NCBI RefSeq assembly: GCF_014203355.1
Contig: NZ_JACHIR010000001.1
Location: 806,001-870,000, forward strand
Length of the DNA: 64,000 bases
Source: Kutzneria kofuensis
GTDB lineage: Bacteria; Actinomycetota; Actinomycetes; Mycobacteriales; Pseudonocardiaceae
Reading direction: 5' to 3'
In this document: piece after piece, positions 39,398 through 49,422 of the stretch
How positions within the stretch are numbered: position 1 is the stretch's first letter
Layout: each line of letters starts with the position of its first letter
The notes under the pieces: generated by a model
Database searches by the model: none
What the model was told of the DNA's origin: nothing
The model's input: only the letters and a program-made list of their open reading frames with translations
Position numbers and translations under genes: made by a program

Positions 39398-40804
39398 ATG
39401 GCTCTCGATTACGTGGTGATCGCGGCGTACGTGCTGGGCATGGTCGGCGTCGGCTGGTGGGGCATGCGCCGCGCCACCACCCGCAGCGACTACCTGGTCG
39501 CCGGCCGCCGCCTGGGCTGGGCGATGTACTCCGGCACGATGTCCGCCGTGGTACTGGGCGGTGCCTCGACCATCGGTGGGATCGCGCTCGGCTACCGGTT
39601 CGGCGTCTCCGGCGCGTGGCTGGTGTTCACCATCGGCCTCGGCATCCTGGCGCTGTCGGCGTTCTTCGCCCGCCGGATCGTGCGGCTGCGCGTCTACACC
39701 GTCCCCGAGATGCTGGACCTGCGCTACGGCGGGTCGACGAGCATGGTGTCCGGGGTGGTGATGTGGGGCTACACGCTGATGCTGTCGGTGACGTCCACCA
39801 TCGCCTACGCCACGGTGTTCGAGGTGCTGTTCGGGCTGCCGAAGGCGGCCGGCGTGGTCATCGGCGGCGTGATCGTGGTGCTGTACTCGGCGCTGGGCGG
39901 CATGTGGTCGATCACCCTGACCGACATCGTGCAGTTCATCGTGAAGACGGTCGGCATCCTGCTGGTGCTGCTGCCGACGGCGCTGGTGGCGGTCGGCGGC
40001 TTCGGCGGCCTGCAGGCGAAGCTGCCGGCGAGCTACTTCGACGTCGGCTCGATCGGCACCGGCCGGATCGTCACCTACCTGCTGATCTACGTGTTCGGCC
40101 TGCTCATCGGGCAGGACATCTGGCAGCGCGTGTTCACGGCACGCACCCCGCGGGTGGCGACCGCCGGCGGCCTCACCTCCGGCCTGTATTGCGTCGTCTA
40201 CGCCGTCGCCGGCGCGCTGATCGGCAGTGCCGCCCGCGTGCTATACCCGACGCTGGCCAACCCGGACGACGCGTTCGCCACGATCGTCACCGGCCTGCTC
40301 CCGGCCGGCCTGCGCGGGCTCGTCCTCGCCGCCGCGCTGGCGGCGATGATGTCGACCGCCTCCGGCGCGTTGATCGCGTGCTCGACCGTCGCCCAGAACG
40401 ACATCCTGCCGAAACGGCTCCTCGGGGGCGACGGGGTGCGGGCGAACCGCGTCGCCACCCTCGCGCTCGGGGTCGTGGTGATCTTGATTGCGATCATCGT
40501 CGACGACGTGGTAGCGGCCCTGACCGTGGCCTACAACCTGCTGGTCGGAGGCCTTCTGGTGGCCATCATCGGGGGCTTGCTCTGGAAGCGCGGAACCCGG
40601 GTCGGCGCGATGGCGTCCATGATCGCCGGCGCCGTCACCGTCGTCGCGTGCATGCTGGCTTTCGGCCTGCTCGCCGACGAGCCCATCTACTACGGCCTGC
40701 TCGCCAGCCTCGCCGTGTACGTGGTGGTCAGCCTGGCCACCCCGCGCACGGCCGACTCCGTGCTGCACAGCTGGGAACAACGACTCGCTGGAGCGACCGC
40801 ATGA
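39398..40804 (+). CDS. Sodium:solute symporter (SSS family)
   Basis: 468 residues with about 13 membrane helices. The family features are seen: [20 protein letters not shown] in helix 2, [17 protein letters not shown] (the SSS GG-W/TD signature) and the conserved [19 protein letters not shown] stretch in helix 9. A GGAGGACCCCG ribosome site precedes ATG 39398. As first gene of the operon it likely imports the catabolic substrate, for example a guanidino compound or 2-keto acid; the substrate is inference. Confidence 0.9.
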   Translation: MALDYVVIAAYVLGMVGVGWWGMRRATTRSDYLVAGRRLGWAMYSGTMSAVVLGGASTIGGIALGYRFGVSGAWLVFTIGLGILALSAFFARRIVRLRVYTVPEMLDLRYGGSTSMVSGVVMWGYTLMLSVTSTIAYATVFEVLFGLPKAAGVVIGGVIVVLYSALGGMWSITLTDIVQFIVKTVGILLVLLPTALVAVGGFGGLQAKLPASYFDVGSIGTGRIVTYLLIYVFGLLIGQDIWQRVFTARTPRVATAGGLTSGLYCVVYAVAGALIGSAARVLYPTLANPDDAFATIVTGLLPAGLRGLVLAAALAAMMSTASGALIACSTVAQNDILPKRLLGGDGVRANRVATLALGVVVILIAIIVDDVVAALTVAYNLLVGGLLVAIIGGLLWKRGTRVGAMASMIAGAVTVVACMLAFGLLADEPIYYGLLASLAVYVVVSLATPRTADSVLHSWEQRLAGATA

Positions 40805-41745
40805 CCCCGATCGGCCCGACCGACTCCTCCGTCGTCCCGCGCTTCGCGGGCTTCGCCACCTTCGCCCGGCTGCCCCGGATCGACCAGGTGAGCAGCGCGG
40901 ACGTCGCCGTGGTCGGCATCCCGTTCGACGCCGGCGTCTCCTACCGGCCGGGCGCGCGGTTCGGGCCTGCGGCGGTGCGCGAGGCGAGTCGGCTGCTGCG
41001 GCCGTACCACCCGGCCCTGGACGTGTCGCCGTTCGAGCGGGCGCAGGTGGTGGACGCCGGCGACATCGCGGCCAACCCGATGGACATCTCGCAGGCGATC
41101 GGGGTGATCGAGCGGGGGGCCGGTGAGTTGCTGGACGGCGGGGCGAAGCTGGTCAGCATCGGCGGCGACCACACGATCGCGCTGCCGCTGCTGCGAGCGC
41201 TGTCGCGACGGCACGGACCAGTGGCGCTGCTGCATTTCGACGCGCACCTGGACACGTGGGACTCCTACTTCGGCGCGTCCTACACGCACGGCACGCCGTT
41301 TCGCCGGGCCGTCGAGGAGGGCCTGCTGGACACGTCCGCGCTGAGCCACGTCGGCATCCGCGGCCCGCTGTACGACCGCGGCGACCTGACCGGCGACAAG
41401 GAGCTCGGCTTCGGCATCGTGACCTCGGCCGACGTGCTGCGGCGCGGCGTGGACGAGGTGATCGGCGGGCTGCGGGACCGTATCGGGGACCGCCCGCTGT
41501 ACGTGTCGGTCGACATCGACGTGCTGGACCCGGCGCACGCGCCCGGCACGGGAACGCCGGAGGCGGGCGGCCTGACCAGCCGCGAGCTGCTGGAGATCCT
41601 GCGCGGCCTGGCCGGCGCCAACCTGGTGTCGGCCGACGTGGTCGAGGTCGCCCCGGCCTACGACCACGCGGAGATCACCTCGATCGCCGCCTCGCACGTG
41701 GCGTACGACCTGGTCTCGCTGCTGGCGATGGGGGTGTCGGCGTGA
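40801..41745 (+). CDS. Ureohydrolase: agmatinase or guanidinobutyrase
   Basis: 314 residues. All manganese ligands of the arginase/agmatinase family are present: [15 protein letters not shown] and [19 protein letters not shown]. The last motif is of the agmatinase/guanidinobutyrase type rather than arginase. Such enzymes release urea from agmatine or 4-guanidinobutyrate. ATG 40801 overlaps the symporter stop by 4 bases. The adjoining ThDP and aldehyde dehydrogenase genes favour 4-guanidinobutyrate as substrate. Confidence 0.88.
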   Translation: MTPIGPTDSSVVPRFAGFATFARLPRIDQVSSADVAVVGIPFDAGVSYRPGARFGPAAVREASRLLRPYHPALDVSPFERAQVVDAGDIAANPMDISQAIGVIERGAGELLDGGAKLVSIGGDHTIALPLLRALSRRHGPVALLHFDAHLDTWDSYFGASYTHGTPFRRAVEEGLLDTSALSHVGIRGPLYDRGDLTGDKELGFGIVTSADVLRRGVDEVIGGLRDRIGDRPLYVSVDIDVLDPAHAPGTGTPEAGGLTSRELLEILRGLAGANLVSADVVEVAPAYDHAEITSIAASHVAYDLVSLLAMGVSA

Positions 41746-43358
41746 CGCGCATCGGGGCGGATCTGGTCGTCGAGACGCTGAAGGCGCTCGGCGCGGACAC
41801 GGTGTTCGGCGAGCCGGGGCAGCACGCGCTCGGCCTGTTCGACGCGTTGCGCCGCTCCGACCTGCGCTATGTCGGCAACCGCACGGAACCGTCGGCCGCG
41901 TTCGCGGCCGACGGCCACGCGCGGCTGACCGGACGGGTGACGCCGCTCGTCGTGTCAACAGGTCCTGGCGCATTGCTCACATTGGCCGGGTTGCATGAGG
42001 CAGTCTCGTCTTCGTCGCCGGTGCTGGGCATCAGCAGCCAGATCCCGTCCGACGGGCTGGGCGGCCGGCGGCGCGGCTACCTGCACGAACTTCCCGACCA
42101 GCAGGCGAGTTTCCGCGATGTGGTGAAGTCCGTGCACGTAGTGCGGACCGCGGCGCAGATCCCGGCCGCGCTGGCCGAGGCGTGGCGAAGCGCTTCAACC
42201 GCGCCGACCGGCCCCGTATGGGTGGAGATTCCACAGGACGTGCTGGCCGGTCCGACCGTGCAGCCACCGGTGCTTTCGGTCGACGCCGAGCCGAGAATCT
42301 TGCGGGCGCAAGCAGAACTGGTCGCGGAGGCGGTGAAGCTGCTCGACGCTGCCAAGCGGCCGATGATCCTCGCCGGCGGCGGCGTGGTGCGCGCCGGCGC
42401 CCAGGAAGCGTTGCTGGCGTTGGCCGAACGCCTCGGCGCGCCCGTGGCCAGCACGTTCGGCGGTCGCGGCGCGTTCCCGTGGGAGCACCCGCTGTCCCTG
42501 CGGTCGTGGCTGGAGGACCGGCACACCACGGAGTTCCTGGCCTCGGCCGACGTGCTGCTGGTGGTCGGCTCCGGGCTCGGTGAGCTGTCCACGAACTACG
42601 GCACGTTCCGGCCGGGCGGACGGGTCATCCAGGTGGAGGCCGACGCGGCGCGGCTGGCGGCGAACTATCCAGCATTGGGGATCCACGCCGACGCCGGGGA
42701 ATTTCTGTCCGAAGTTGTCAAACACATTGCCGTGCGGGACCGTCCGGCGCCGGACACCGCCGGCCTGCTGGCGCGCGTCGGGGCGCGGCTGGACGGTCAG
42801 GACCTGGCGTTGGAGCGCGACACTCTGGCCGCCATAAGGGAAGCGCTACCCGACGACTCGCCCAGTTTCTGGGACATGACCATTCTCGGCTATTGGGCCT
42901 GGTCAGCGTGGGACCCACGATCGGGCGGAATGCACACGGCGCAGGGTTCCGGCGGCCTCGGCTGGGCGTTCCCGGCGGCCGTCGGGGCGGCCGCGGCGCT
43001 GCGGGGGAATCGGCCGGTGCTGGCCGTTTCCGGCGACGGCGGAGCCATGTACGGGCTCGCCGAGCTGGCCACCGCGGCCCAGCACAAGCTGCGCGTCACG
43101 TGGTTGATCGTGGATGATGGAGGGTATGGGATTCTCCGCGAGTACATGGACACCCCGTACGGCACCGAGCTGACCCGCCCGGACTTCGTGGCGCTGGCCA
43201 GGTCGTTCGGCGTGTCGGCGACCCTGAGCAGTCCGGCCGGGCTGGCGTCCGACATGATCAATTCGTTGGCGGCCGACGGCCCGAGCGTCGTCGTGCTGCC
43301 GGCGGTGTTCAAGATGTTCGCGCCGACCCACCAGGAGGTGCAATGGCGCACAACGTGA
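41742..43358 (+). CDS. Thiamine-diphosphate enzyme, candidate 2-ketoarginine decarboxylase (AruI-like)
   Basis: 538 residues in the acetolactate synthase/decarboxylase superfamily. The PYR domain has the catalytic Glu in [16 protein letters not shown], the middle domain begins about 190, and the PP domain has the ThDP/Mg motif [20 protein letters not shown] followed by [15 protein letters not shown] 41742 overlaps the ureohydrolase stop (GTGA). A biosynthetic acetolactate synthase would be next to ilvN and ilvC, which are absent; the context instead fits AruI of the arginine transaminase pathway. Exact substrate unproven. Confidence 0.8.
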   Translation: MTRIGADLVVETLKALGADTVFGEPGQHALGLFDALRRSDLRYVGNRTEPSAAFAADGHARLTGRVTPLVVSTGPGALLTLAGLHEAVSSSSPVLGISSQIPSDGLGGRRRGYLHELPDQQASFRDVVKSVHVVRTAAQIPAALAEAWRSASTAPTGPVWVEIPQDVLAGPTVQPPVLSVDAEPRILRAQAELVAEAVKLLDAAKRPMILAGGGVVRAGAQEALLALAERLGAPVASTFGGRGAFPWEHPLSLRSWLEDRHTTEFLASADVLLVVGSGLGELSTNYGTFRPGGRVIQVEADAARLAANYPALGIHADAGEFLSEVVKHIAVRDRPAPDTAGLLARVGARLDGQDLALERDTLAAIREALPDDSPSFWDMTILGYWAWSAWDPRSGGMHTAQGSGGLGWAFPAAVGAAAALRGNRPVLAVSGDGGAMYGLAELATAAQHKLRVTWLIVDDGGYGILREYMDTPYGTELTRPDFVALARSFGVSATLSSPAGLASDMINSLAADGPSVVVLPAVFKMFAPTHQEVQWRTT

Positions 43359-44758
43359 TCAACGGCGAGCGACTGTCCGGTATGGACGGTCTCACGGCCG
43401 ACGTCGTCGACCCCGCCACGGGCGAGGTCAACGGCAGTGCTCCCATCTCCGGACCGTCCGATGTGGACAAGGCGGTGCGGGCCGCCGCGGCGGCGTTGCG
43501 CGCCTGGCGGCGCAGCACGCCGCGCGACCGCGCGCACGCGCTGCTCGGGCTGGCCGCCGCCGTCGAGGACAACGCGAAGCGGCTGGCCGACGCCGAGTGC
43601 GCGGAGACCGGCAAGCAGTGGCACGTGGTGCTGGACGAGGAGATTCCGGCGAGCGTGGACGCCCTGCGGTTCTTCGCCGGCGCCGCGCGCAACCTGGAGG
43701 GCCGGTCCGCCGGGGAGTACGCCAGCGGGCTGACCTCGACGATCCGGCGGGAGCCGGTCGGCGTGTGCGCGCAGATCACGCCATGGAACTACCCGCTGCT
43801 GATGGCCGTGTGGAAGATCGCGCCGGCGGTGGCCGCCGGCAACACGACCGTGGTGAAGCCGGCCGAGACGACGCCGTCGAGCACGGTGCTGCTGGCCGAG
43901 CTGGCCGGCGAGTACCTGCCGGCCGGCGTGGTGAACGTGATCTGCGGCGACCGGGAGACCGGCCGGCTGCTGGTCGAGCACCCGGTGCCGGCGCTGGTGT
44001 CGATCACCGGTTCGACCCGGGCCGGCATGCAGGTCGCCGCCAGCGCGGCGGCGACGCTGAAGCGGACCCACCTTGAGCTGGGCGGGAACGCTCCCGTGAT
44101 CGTGTTCGACGATGTCGACGTCACCGACACCGCGGAGAAGATCGTGGCCGCGGCGTTCTACAACGCCGGGCAGGACTGCACCGCCGCCAGTCGTGTTCTC
44201 GTCCATGCCGACGTGCACGACGAGCTGGTGGAGGCCCTCACCAAGGTCGCCTCGGCCCAGCGGACCGGTCGCGGGCCTCGCGAGGCGGCGGACTTCGGGC
44301 CGCTGAACAGCCAGGCGCAGCTGGACCGGGTGACGGGGCTGGTGTCGAGGCTGCCGGCTGCGGCCGTGGTGCACTGCGGCGGGCACCGGGTCGGTGACCG
44401 GGGGTTCTTCTTCGCCCCGACCGTGATCTCCGGGGTGCGCCAGGACGACGAGATCGTGCAGGAGGAGGTGTTCGCCCCGGTCATCACCGTGCAGTCGTTC
44501 GGCACCGAGGAGGAGGCCGTCGAGCTGGCCAACGGCGTGCCCTACGGCCTGGCGTCGTCGGTGTGGAGCGAGAGCCACCGACGGGTGCTGCGGGTGAGCT
44601 CGGCGCTGGACTTCGGGTGCGTGTGGGTGAACACGCACGGGGCGCTGGTGTCCGAGATGCCGCATGGAGGGTTCAAGCAGTCCGGGTACGGCAAGGATCT
44701 CTCCGGCTACGGCTTCGAGGACTACACGCGGGTGAAGCATGTGATGAGCGCGGTTTGA
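43343..44758 (+). CDS. Aldehyde dehydrogenase, probable guanidinobutyraldehyde/aminobutyraldehyde type
   Basis: 471 residues. The NAD-binding and catalytic motifs are complete: ITPWNYPLLMAVWKIAPAVA, VKPAETTPSSTV, ITGSTRAG, the active-site Glu in LELGGNAPV and the nucleophile Cys in YNAGQDCTAASR, then EEVFAPVI. The GQDCTA form is typical of aminobutyraldehyde/betaine aldehyde dehydrogenases. It overlaps the ThDP gene by 16 bases and has a GGAGG site inside it. In the proposed pathway it oxidises 4-guanidinobutyraldehyde to 4-guanidinobutyrate. Confidence 0.88.
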   Translation: MAHNVINGERLSGMDGLTADVVDPATGEVNGSAPISGPSDVDKAVRAAAAALRAWRRSTPRDRAHALLGLAAAVEDNAKRLADAECAETGKQWHVVLDEEIPASVDALRFFAGAARNLEGRSAGEYASGLTSTIRREPVGVCAQITPWNYPLLMAVWKIAPAVAAGNTTVVKPAETTPSSTVLLAELAGEYLPAGVVNVICGDRETGRLLVEHPVPALVSITGSTRAGMQVAASAAATLKRTHLELGGNAPVIVFDDVDVTDTAEKIVAAAFYNAGQDCTAASRVLVHADVHDELVEALTKVASAQRTGRGPREAADFGPLNSQAQLDRVTGLVSRLPAAAVVHCGGHRVGDRGFFFAPTVISGVRQDDEIVQEEVFAPVITVQSFGTEEEAVELANGVPYGLASSVWSESHRRVLRVSSALDFGCVWVNTHGALVSEMPHGGFKQSGYGKDLSGYGFEDYTRVKHVMSAV

Positions 44759-44787
44759 CGTCGCGGTTTTTGGGTGCGGGTCGCGTG

Positions 44788-44897
44788 GATTTGGTGTGGA
44801 GCCTCTGGACGATGGCACTCAGGGCTGTTTAGGGGCAGGCAGAGCCTGCCCTGAGTCGCTGCCAATTGTATGCCATCGCCCACCTCCACACAAAATC
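44788..44897 (+). repeat. Left 110-bp hairpin repeat flanking the HNH gene
   Basis: The unit is near-identical, in inverted orientation, to 46361-46470 (2 differences in 110). It is also self-complementary: its ends GATTTGGTGTGGAG and CTCCACACAAAATC pair with one mismatch, then GGACGATGGCA pairs with TGCCATCG.CC, and the centre holds CTCAGGG/CCCTGAG and GGCAGGC/GCCTGCC palindromes. Flanking GCGTG and CACGC extend the stem by 5 pairs. It begins 30 bases after the aldehyde dehydrogenase stop and could also end that transcript. The rest of the gap to the HNH gene (44898-45071) is C-rich with no gene. Confidence 0.9.
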
Positions 44898-45020
44898 CAC
44901 GCTTCGCTCATTGATCACCCGCCCCGCTTCCCCATCCGCTTCCCCGCCCCGGCTTCCCCCCATCCGCTCCCCGGTCGCCAGAACACACAGCGCCCGAAGT
45001 CAGCGATTATGCATGAAACA

Positions 45021-45065
45021 ATCACCCATTAGTGATTCGAGTTCGATCTTCACCGAGCGTATTCT
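45021..45065 (+). promoter_or_regulatory. Possible promoter and operator of the HNH gene
   Basis: TATTCT (45060-45065) is a fair -10 box, with TTCGAG 18 bases before it as a weak -35; the transcript would start at or near the ATG (45072). An ATCAC/GTGAT inverted repeat (45021-45025, 45032-45036) touches the -35. Confidence 0.35.
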
Positions 45066-45071
45066 AGAGGC

Positions 45072-46217
45072 ATGAAAGAACTCACCCTCGACATCGAGAA
45101 CAAGGAGCCCTGCGGGGCCCTGTTCGACCTGTTGGCGAGGGTGGACATTCCAGGCCTCTCCGATCAGGAGAAGGTCACCGCCTACATTCTGGCCGGCAAG
45201 ATCGCCGCATTCGGCCACGCCATCCAGCTCGAAGTCCTCCACCACGTCGACGACCTCACCGAACTGGCCATGGCCGGCCACGAACCCGAGCGGGCGTTGG
45301 GACAACGCAAGGAATTCAGCCGGGTGGTCGAGACACTGCCCCGCCTGTTCGCCCAGCTGCGGCGCGGCGAGATCGACCAACGACGACTGGAAGTCGTCGA
45401 CGAGCGGGTCGGCCATCTGCCCGATCAGGCTCTGATCACCCAGGTCGAGGACTCCCTGGTCGAGGTAGCGCCGGGATTGAACCGCAGCCAACTCGCCCGC
45501 CAGACCACGAAACTGGTCGCCCTGGCCGACCCCGACGGCCACGACCAGCGCTGCCACAAGGCCAAGTTGGAACGCCGAGTCGAATTCACACCGCTACCCG
45601 ATGGGATGGCCCAACTCAAGGCCATCCTGCCCGCCGTTGACGCCCGCATGGCCTACGACCTGCTCAACGCCGACGTCACCGACCTGCCCAAAGACGACCG
45701 GACCACCGACCAGAAGCGGGCCGACGCCTTCCTCGACCGCTTCCTGGCCAACACGAAGGACCGGCAGGTCCAGGTCCACGTCACCATCCCCATCGAGACC
45801 CTCATCGGCCTGACCAAAGAGCCCGGCCTGCTGGACGGCTACGGCCCCATCCCCGCCGAACTCGCCTGCGAACTGGCCATGCAGGGCCCCTGGCGCGGCA
45901 TCCTGCTCGACCAGTACCGCCACGCCATCGCCATGAGCACCGCCAAGTACCGGCCCACCGCCCCCATGCGGGAGATGGTCAAGGTCCATGACGGCGGCCT
46001 CTGCACCGCCCCCGGCTGCACCAGCCCCATCCGCGAACTCGACCACGTCATCCCCTGGCCCAAAGGCAAAACGAAAGCCACCCAACTCAAGGGCCTGTGC
46101 TCCTGGCACCACCACCGCAAACACGACAACTACACGGTGACCCTGGATTCCGACGGCACCACCACCTGGACCACACCCCAGGGCCGGGTCCATACCACCC
46201 GACCCCACCAATACTGA
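45072..46217 (+). CDS. DUF222 domain HNH endonuclease (REP13E12-type)
   Basis: 381 residues. The N-terminal ~270 residues form the helical DUF222 region (for example RALGQRKEFSRVVETLPRLF, then RRGEIDQRRLEVVDERVGHL). The C-terminal HNH domain has zinc cysteines 311, 316 and 343 (CTAPGC and GLCSWHHHRKHD) and the catalytic His325 in LDHVIPW. At the middle position, where the family usually has Asn (ENLQ.LC), this protein has Gln338 (TQLKGLC). The family is abundant in actinobacteria, often in repeated copies, with no proven function. It is the only gene between two inverted hairpin repeats. Confidence 0.9.
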   Translation: MKELTLDIENKEPCGALFDLLARVDIPGLSDQEKVTAYILAGKIAAFGHAIQLEVLHHVDDLTELAMAGHEPERALGQRKEFSRVVETLPRLFAQLRRGEIDQRRLEVVDERVGHLPDQALITQVEDSLVEVAPGLNRSQLARQTTKLVALADPDGHDQRCHKAKLERRVEFTPLPDGMAQLKAILPAVDARMAYDLLNADVTDLPKDDRTTDQKRADAFLDRFLANTKDRQVQVHVTIPIETLIGLTKEPGLLDGYGPIPAELACELAMQGPWRGILLDQYRHAIAMSTAKYRPTAPMREMVKVHDGGLCTAPGCTSPIRELDHVIPWPKGKTKATQLKGLCSWHHHRKHDNYTVTLDSDGTTTWTTPQGRVHTTRPHQY

Positions 46218-46360
46218 CCCGCCCCCGCCCCCATTCTTTGACAACTCCACAGCGAACGAAACCCGCCCGCCGACTCATCGAACACCACGCCCCCAATCCG
46301 ATGGCGCCCCTTCGCCACCCAACAACCGCCACCCCACCACCCTCACCCCATACTTGGGCC

Positions 46361-46470
46361 GATTTTGTGTGGAGGTGGACGATGGCATACAATTGACAGC
46401 GACTCAGGGCAGGCTCTGCCTGCCCCTAAACAGCCCTGAGTGCCATCGTCCAGAGGCTCCACACCAAATC
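46361..46470 (-). repeat. Right 110-bp hairpin repeat flanking the HNH gene
   Basis: Inverted copy of 44788-44897. In this copy the inner GGACGATGGCA/TGCCATCGTCC stem is perfect, and the outer extension is TGGGCC/GGCCCA instead of the left copy's GCGTG/CACGC, that is, different bases but still paired. Confidence 0.9.
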
Positions 46471-46670
46471 GGCCCACCCACGCCGCTGAATTCGCATCCA
46501 CCCAACACCGCTAACGCCGCCAGCACCACCAACCACACACCACCCCAAACACCGCTATACCAAGCCACCCGACACACGAAAACCACCACCCAACCGCCTA
46601 ATACGCCGACACCTCCATCAAAACCGACCGAGACCCACCCGGACAAACAAATCCCAACCCCTAGCAAACC

Positions 46671-46691
46671 GTACGTCCGTACTGCTACCGT
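46671..46691 (+). promoter_or_regulatory. Palindrome and -10 box before the methyltransferase gene
   Basis: GTACGTCCGTAC (46671-46682, 5-2-5 inverted repeat) ends three bases before TACCGT (46686-46691), which lies six bases before the ATG. This suggests a leaderless transcript under control of a repressor of the TetR or similar type. Confidence 0.35.
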
Positions 46692-46697
46692 CGTCGC

Positions 46698-47453
46698 ATG
46701 ACGGACGCCACCACGCGCTTCGGCGGGTTCGCCGAGGAGTACGACCGGGTTCGCCCTCGGCCCCCGGCCGAACTCGTCCCGCTCATCAGCCAGTGGGCCG
46801 GCACCTCGACCCCTGACGTGGTCGACCTCGGCGCGGGCACCGGGCTTTCCACGGCCCTCTGGCCGTCCGCCATCGGCGTCGAACCCGATCCCGGCATGCG
46901 CGCCGTCGCCGCCGCCCGGGGCCTGCGGGTCATCGACGGCACCGCCGAGGCGACCACCCTCCCCGACAACTGCGCCGACGTCGTCACCGCCGGCCAGGCC
47001 CTGCACTGGTTCGACCCCGAGCGCACGTTCCCCGAGATCGCGCGCATCCTCCGACCCGGCGGCGTGTTCGCCGCCTTCGACTGCGACTGGCCTCCGGCCG
47101 TCGACGCCGAATGCTTCGCCACCTACCTGGAGGTCGAGGCCAACTACCGCGTCCTGGAGGTCCGGCACCACGTCCGCCCCGCCTACGCCGAGAAGACCGA
47201 CCACGTCGCCCGCCTCCGCGACAGCGGCCTGTTCCGGCACGTCGCCGAGATCGCCCTGCACGCCCGCGACACCGGCGACGCCGACCGCTTCGTCGACATC
47301 CTCCGCAGCCAGGGCGGCGTCGTCGCGCTGCTGGAACGCGGCATCACCGAGGACGAGATCGGTCTGACCCGCCTGCGCCAGGTCGCCCGGCGACGCATCC
47401 CCGAGCCCCGCACCTGGTGGTGGACCTACCGCGTCCGGCTAGCGGTCGTCTGA
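46698..47453 (+). CDS. Class I SAM-dependent methyltransferase
   Basis: 251 residues, methyltransferase type 11-like. SAM motif I is VVDLGAGTG at 41-49, the acidic loop is GVEPDPGMR, motif II DVVTAGQALHWFDPERT and motif III ILRPGGVFAAFD. There is no membrane span, and the substrate is unknown. The ATG seems to be at the transcript start (see promoter). The last 15 bases overlap the 3' end of the convergent second methyltransferase. Confidence 0.85.
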   Translation: MTDATTRFGGFAEEYDRVRPRPPAELVPLISQWAGTSTPDVVDLGAGTGLSTALWPSAIGVEPDPGMRAVAAARGLRVIDGTAEATTLPDNCADVVTAGQALHWFDPERTFPEIARILRPGGVFAAFDCDWPPAVDAECFATYLEVEANYRVLEVRHHVRPAYAEKTDHVARLRDSGLFRHVAEIALHARDTGDADRFVDILRSQGGVVALLERGITEDEIGLTRLRQVARRRIPEPRTWWWTYRVRLAVV

Positions 47454-48127
47454 CCGGTACACGCGGTACGAGATGACCCGCTCATGCTCCACGGGCTGGT
47501 CGGGCTCGAAGCCGGAGCGGGCCAGCACCTGCTCGGCGACGGCCTGCAGGGGCGACAGGTCCTGGCCCGGGAGCCAGGCGTACGGGTGCGAAGCGGCGTC
47601 GAAGACGACCTGCCGAGGGGTGTCGAGCTGGGGGAAGCTGACCTCGACGACCTCACCGGAGCCGAGAACCGAGTCGACGTCCTCGTAGCCGGAGGGGCCG
47701 TGGACGTGGTGGGCACCTTCCAACCCCAAGCGGCGGCCCTCGTCGAAGACGGCGTCACGCAGCGGTGCCAGTTCGGAGGCGAACATGCGGCCGCCGAGGG
47801 TCACGGCGACGGCGCCGCCGGGGCGGACGACTCGACGGGCCTCGGTCAGGGCCACGCGCCAGTCCGAGACGTGGTGCAGGACCCGGGCCAGGTGCACGCC
47901 GCCCAACGAGCCGGAAGCGAACGGCAGGGCGCAGGCGTCGCCGAGGACAAAGGGCGCCGAAGGGGCGTCGGGGCCGCGGAGGTCGACGGCGTCGAGCAGG
48001 ATCAGGGTGCCGCCGAGCTGCGCGGCGACGGAGCCGACGCCGCAGCCGACGTCCAGGACGACCCCGGGCAGGAACGAGCGAAGCCGCCCGTAGAGATCAC
48101 GGGCGGCTTCCTCGGGAACGGGCAGGC

Positions 48128-48131
<4 letters not shown>
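47439..48131 (-). CDS. Class I SAM-dependent methyltransferase downstream of metK
   Basis: 230 residues. Motif I is VLDVGCGVG at 25-33, motif [15 protein letters not shown] and motif [20 protein letters not shown] 48131 overlaps the metK stop (GTGA), so it is translated together with the SAM synthetase that makes its cofactor. The frame stays open into metK, but the coupled start is better. Substrate unknown. It is not the related methyltransferase at 46698; the two share only the fold. Confidence 0.82.
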
Positions 48132-49330
<1,199 letters not shown>

Positions 49331-49422
49331 GACACTCCTCACAGATGTTTCTCGGCGGCCTTCGGGCCCCTCGCCACGCTCTCTATCGCGTCAACCGTAC
49401 CGGGCGTGACGTCGAAGCCCGC

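Larger units (their letters stand above)
44788..46470 (+). mobile_element. Candidate mobile unit: DUF222-HNH gene between inverted hairpin repeats
   Basis: The 1683-bp unit consists of two inverted 110-bp hairpin repeats and one intact gene for a DUF222-HNH endonuclease, with C-rich spacers of 174 and 143 bases. DUF222-HNH genes are the REP13E12 repeats of M. tuberculosis, which are multicopy and serve as phage phiRv1 attachment sites, but hairpin repeats of this kind at both ends are not something I know to be described. No direct target repeat is visible outside. Mobility is inference; alternatives are two independent MITE-like insertions or paired terminators. Confidence 0.5.
46218..46697. 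other. 480-base noncoding stretch with strong C/A strand bias
   Basis: No gene is seen. It contains the right hairpin repeat (46361-46470) and, on both sides, plus-strand sequence that is very rich in C and A and poor in G, unlike the surrounding genes. Its last bases carry the promoter-operator region of the methyltransferase. Confidence 0.6.

Noticed and set aside
39457-41745. 762-codon frame over the symporter and ureohydrolase genes
   Set aside because: The ureohydrolase begins at ATG 40801 by family length and coupling; the rest is an out-of-frame reading of the symporter.
41742-43358. Annotation as biosynthetic acetolactate synthase IlvB
   Set aside because: No ilvN or ilvC nearby, and the neighbours point to guanidino compound catabolism.
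49331-49422. Search for a SAM riboswitch before metK
   Set aside because: The gap is 92 bases and no recognisable SAM aptamer element was found.
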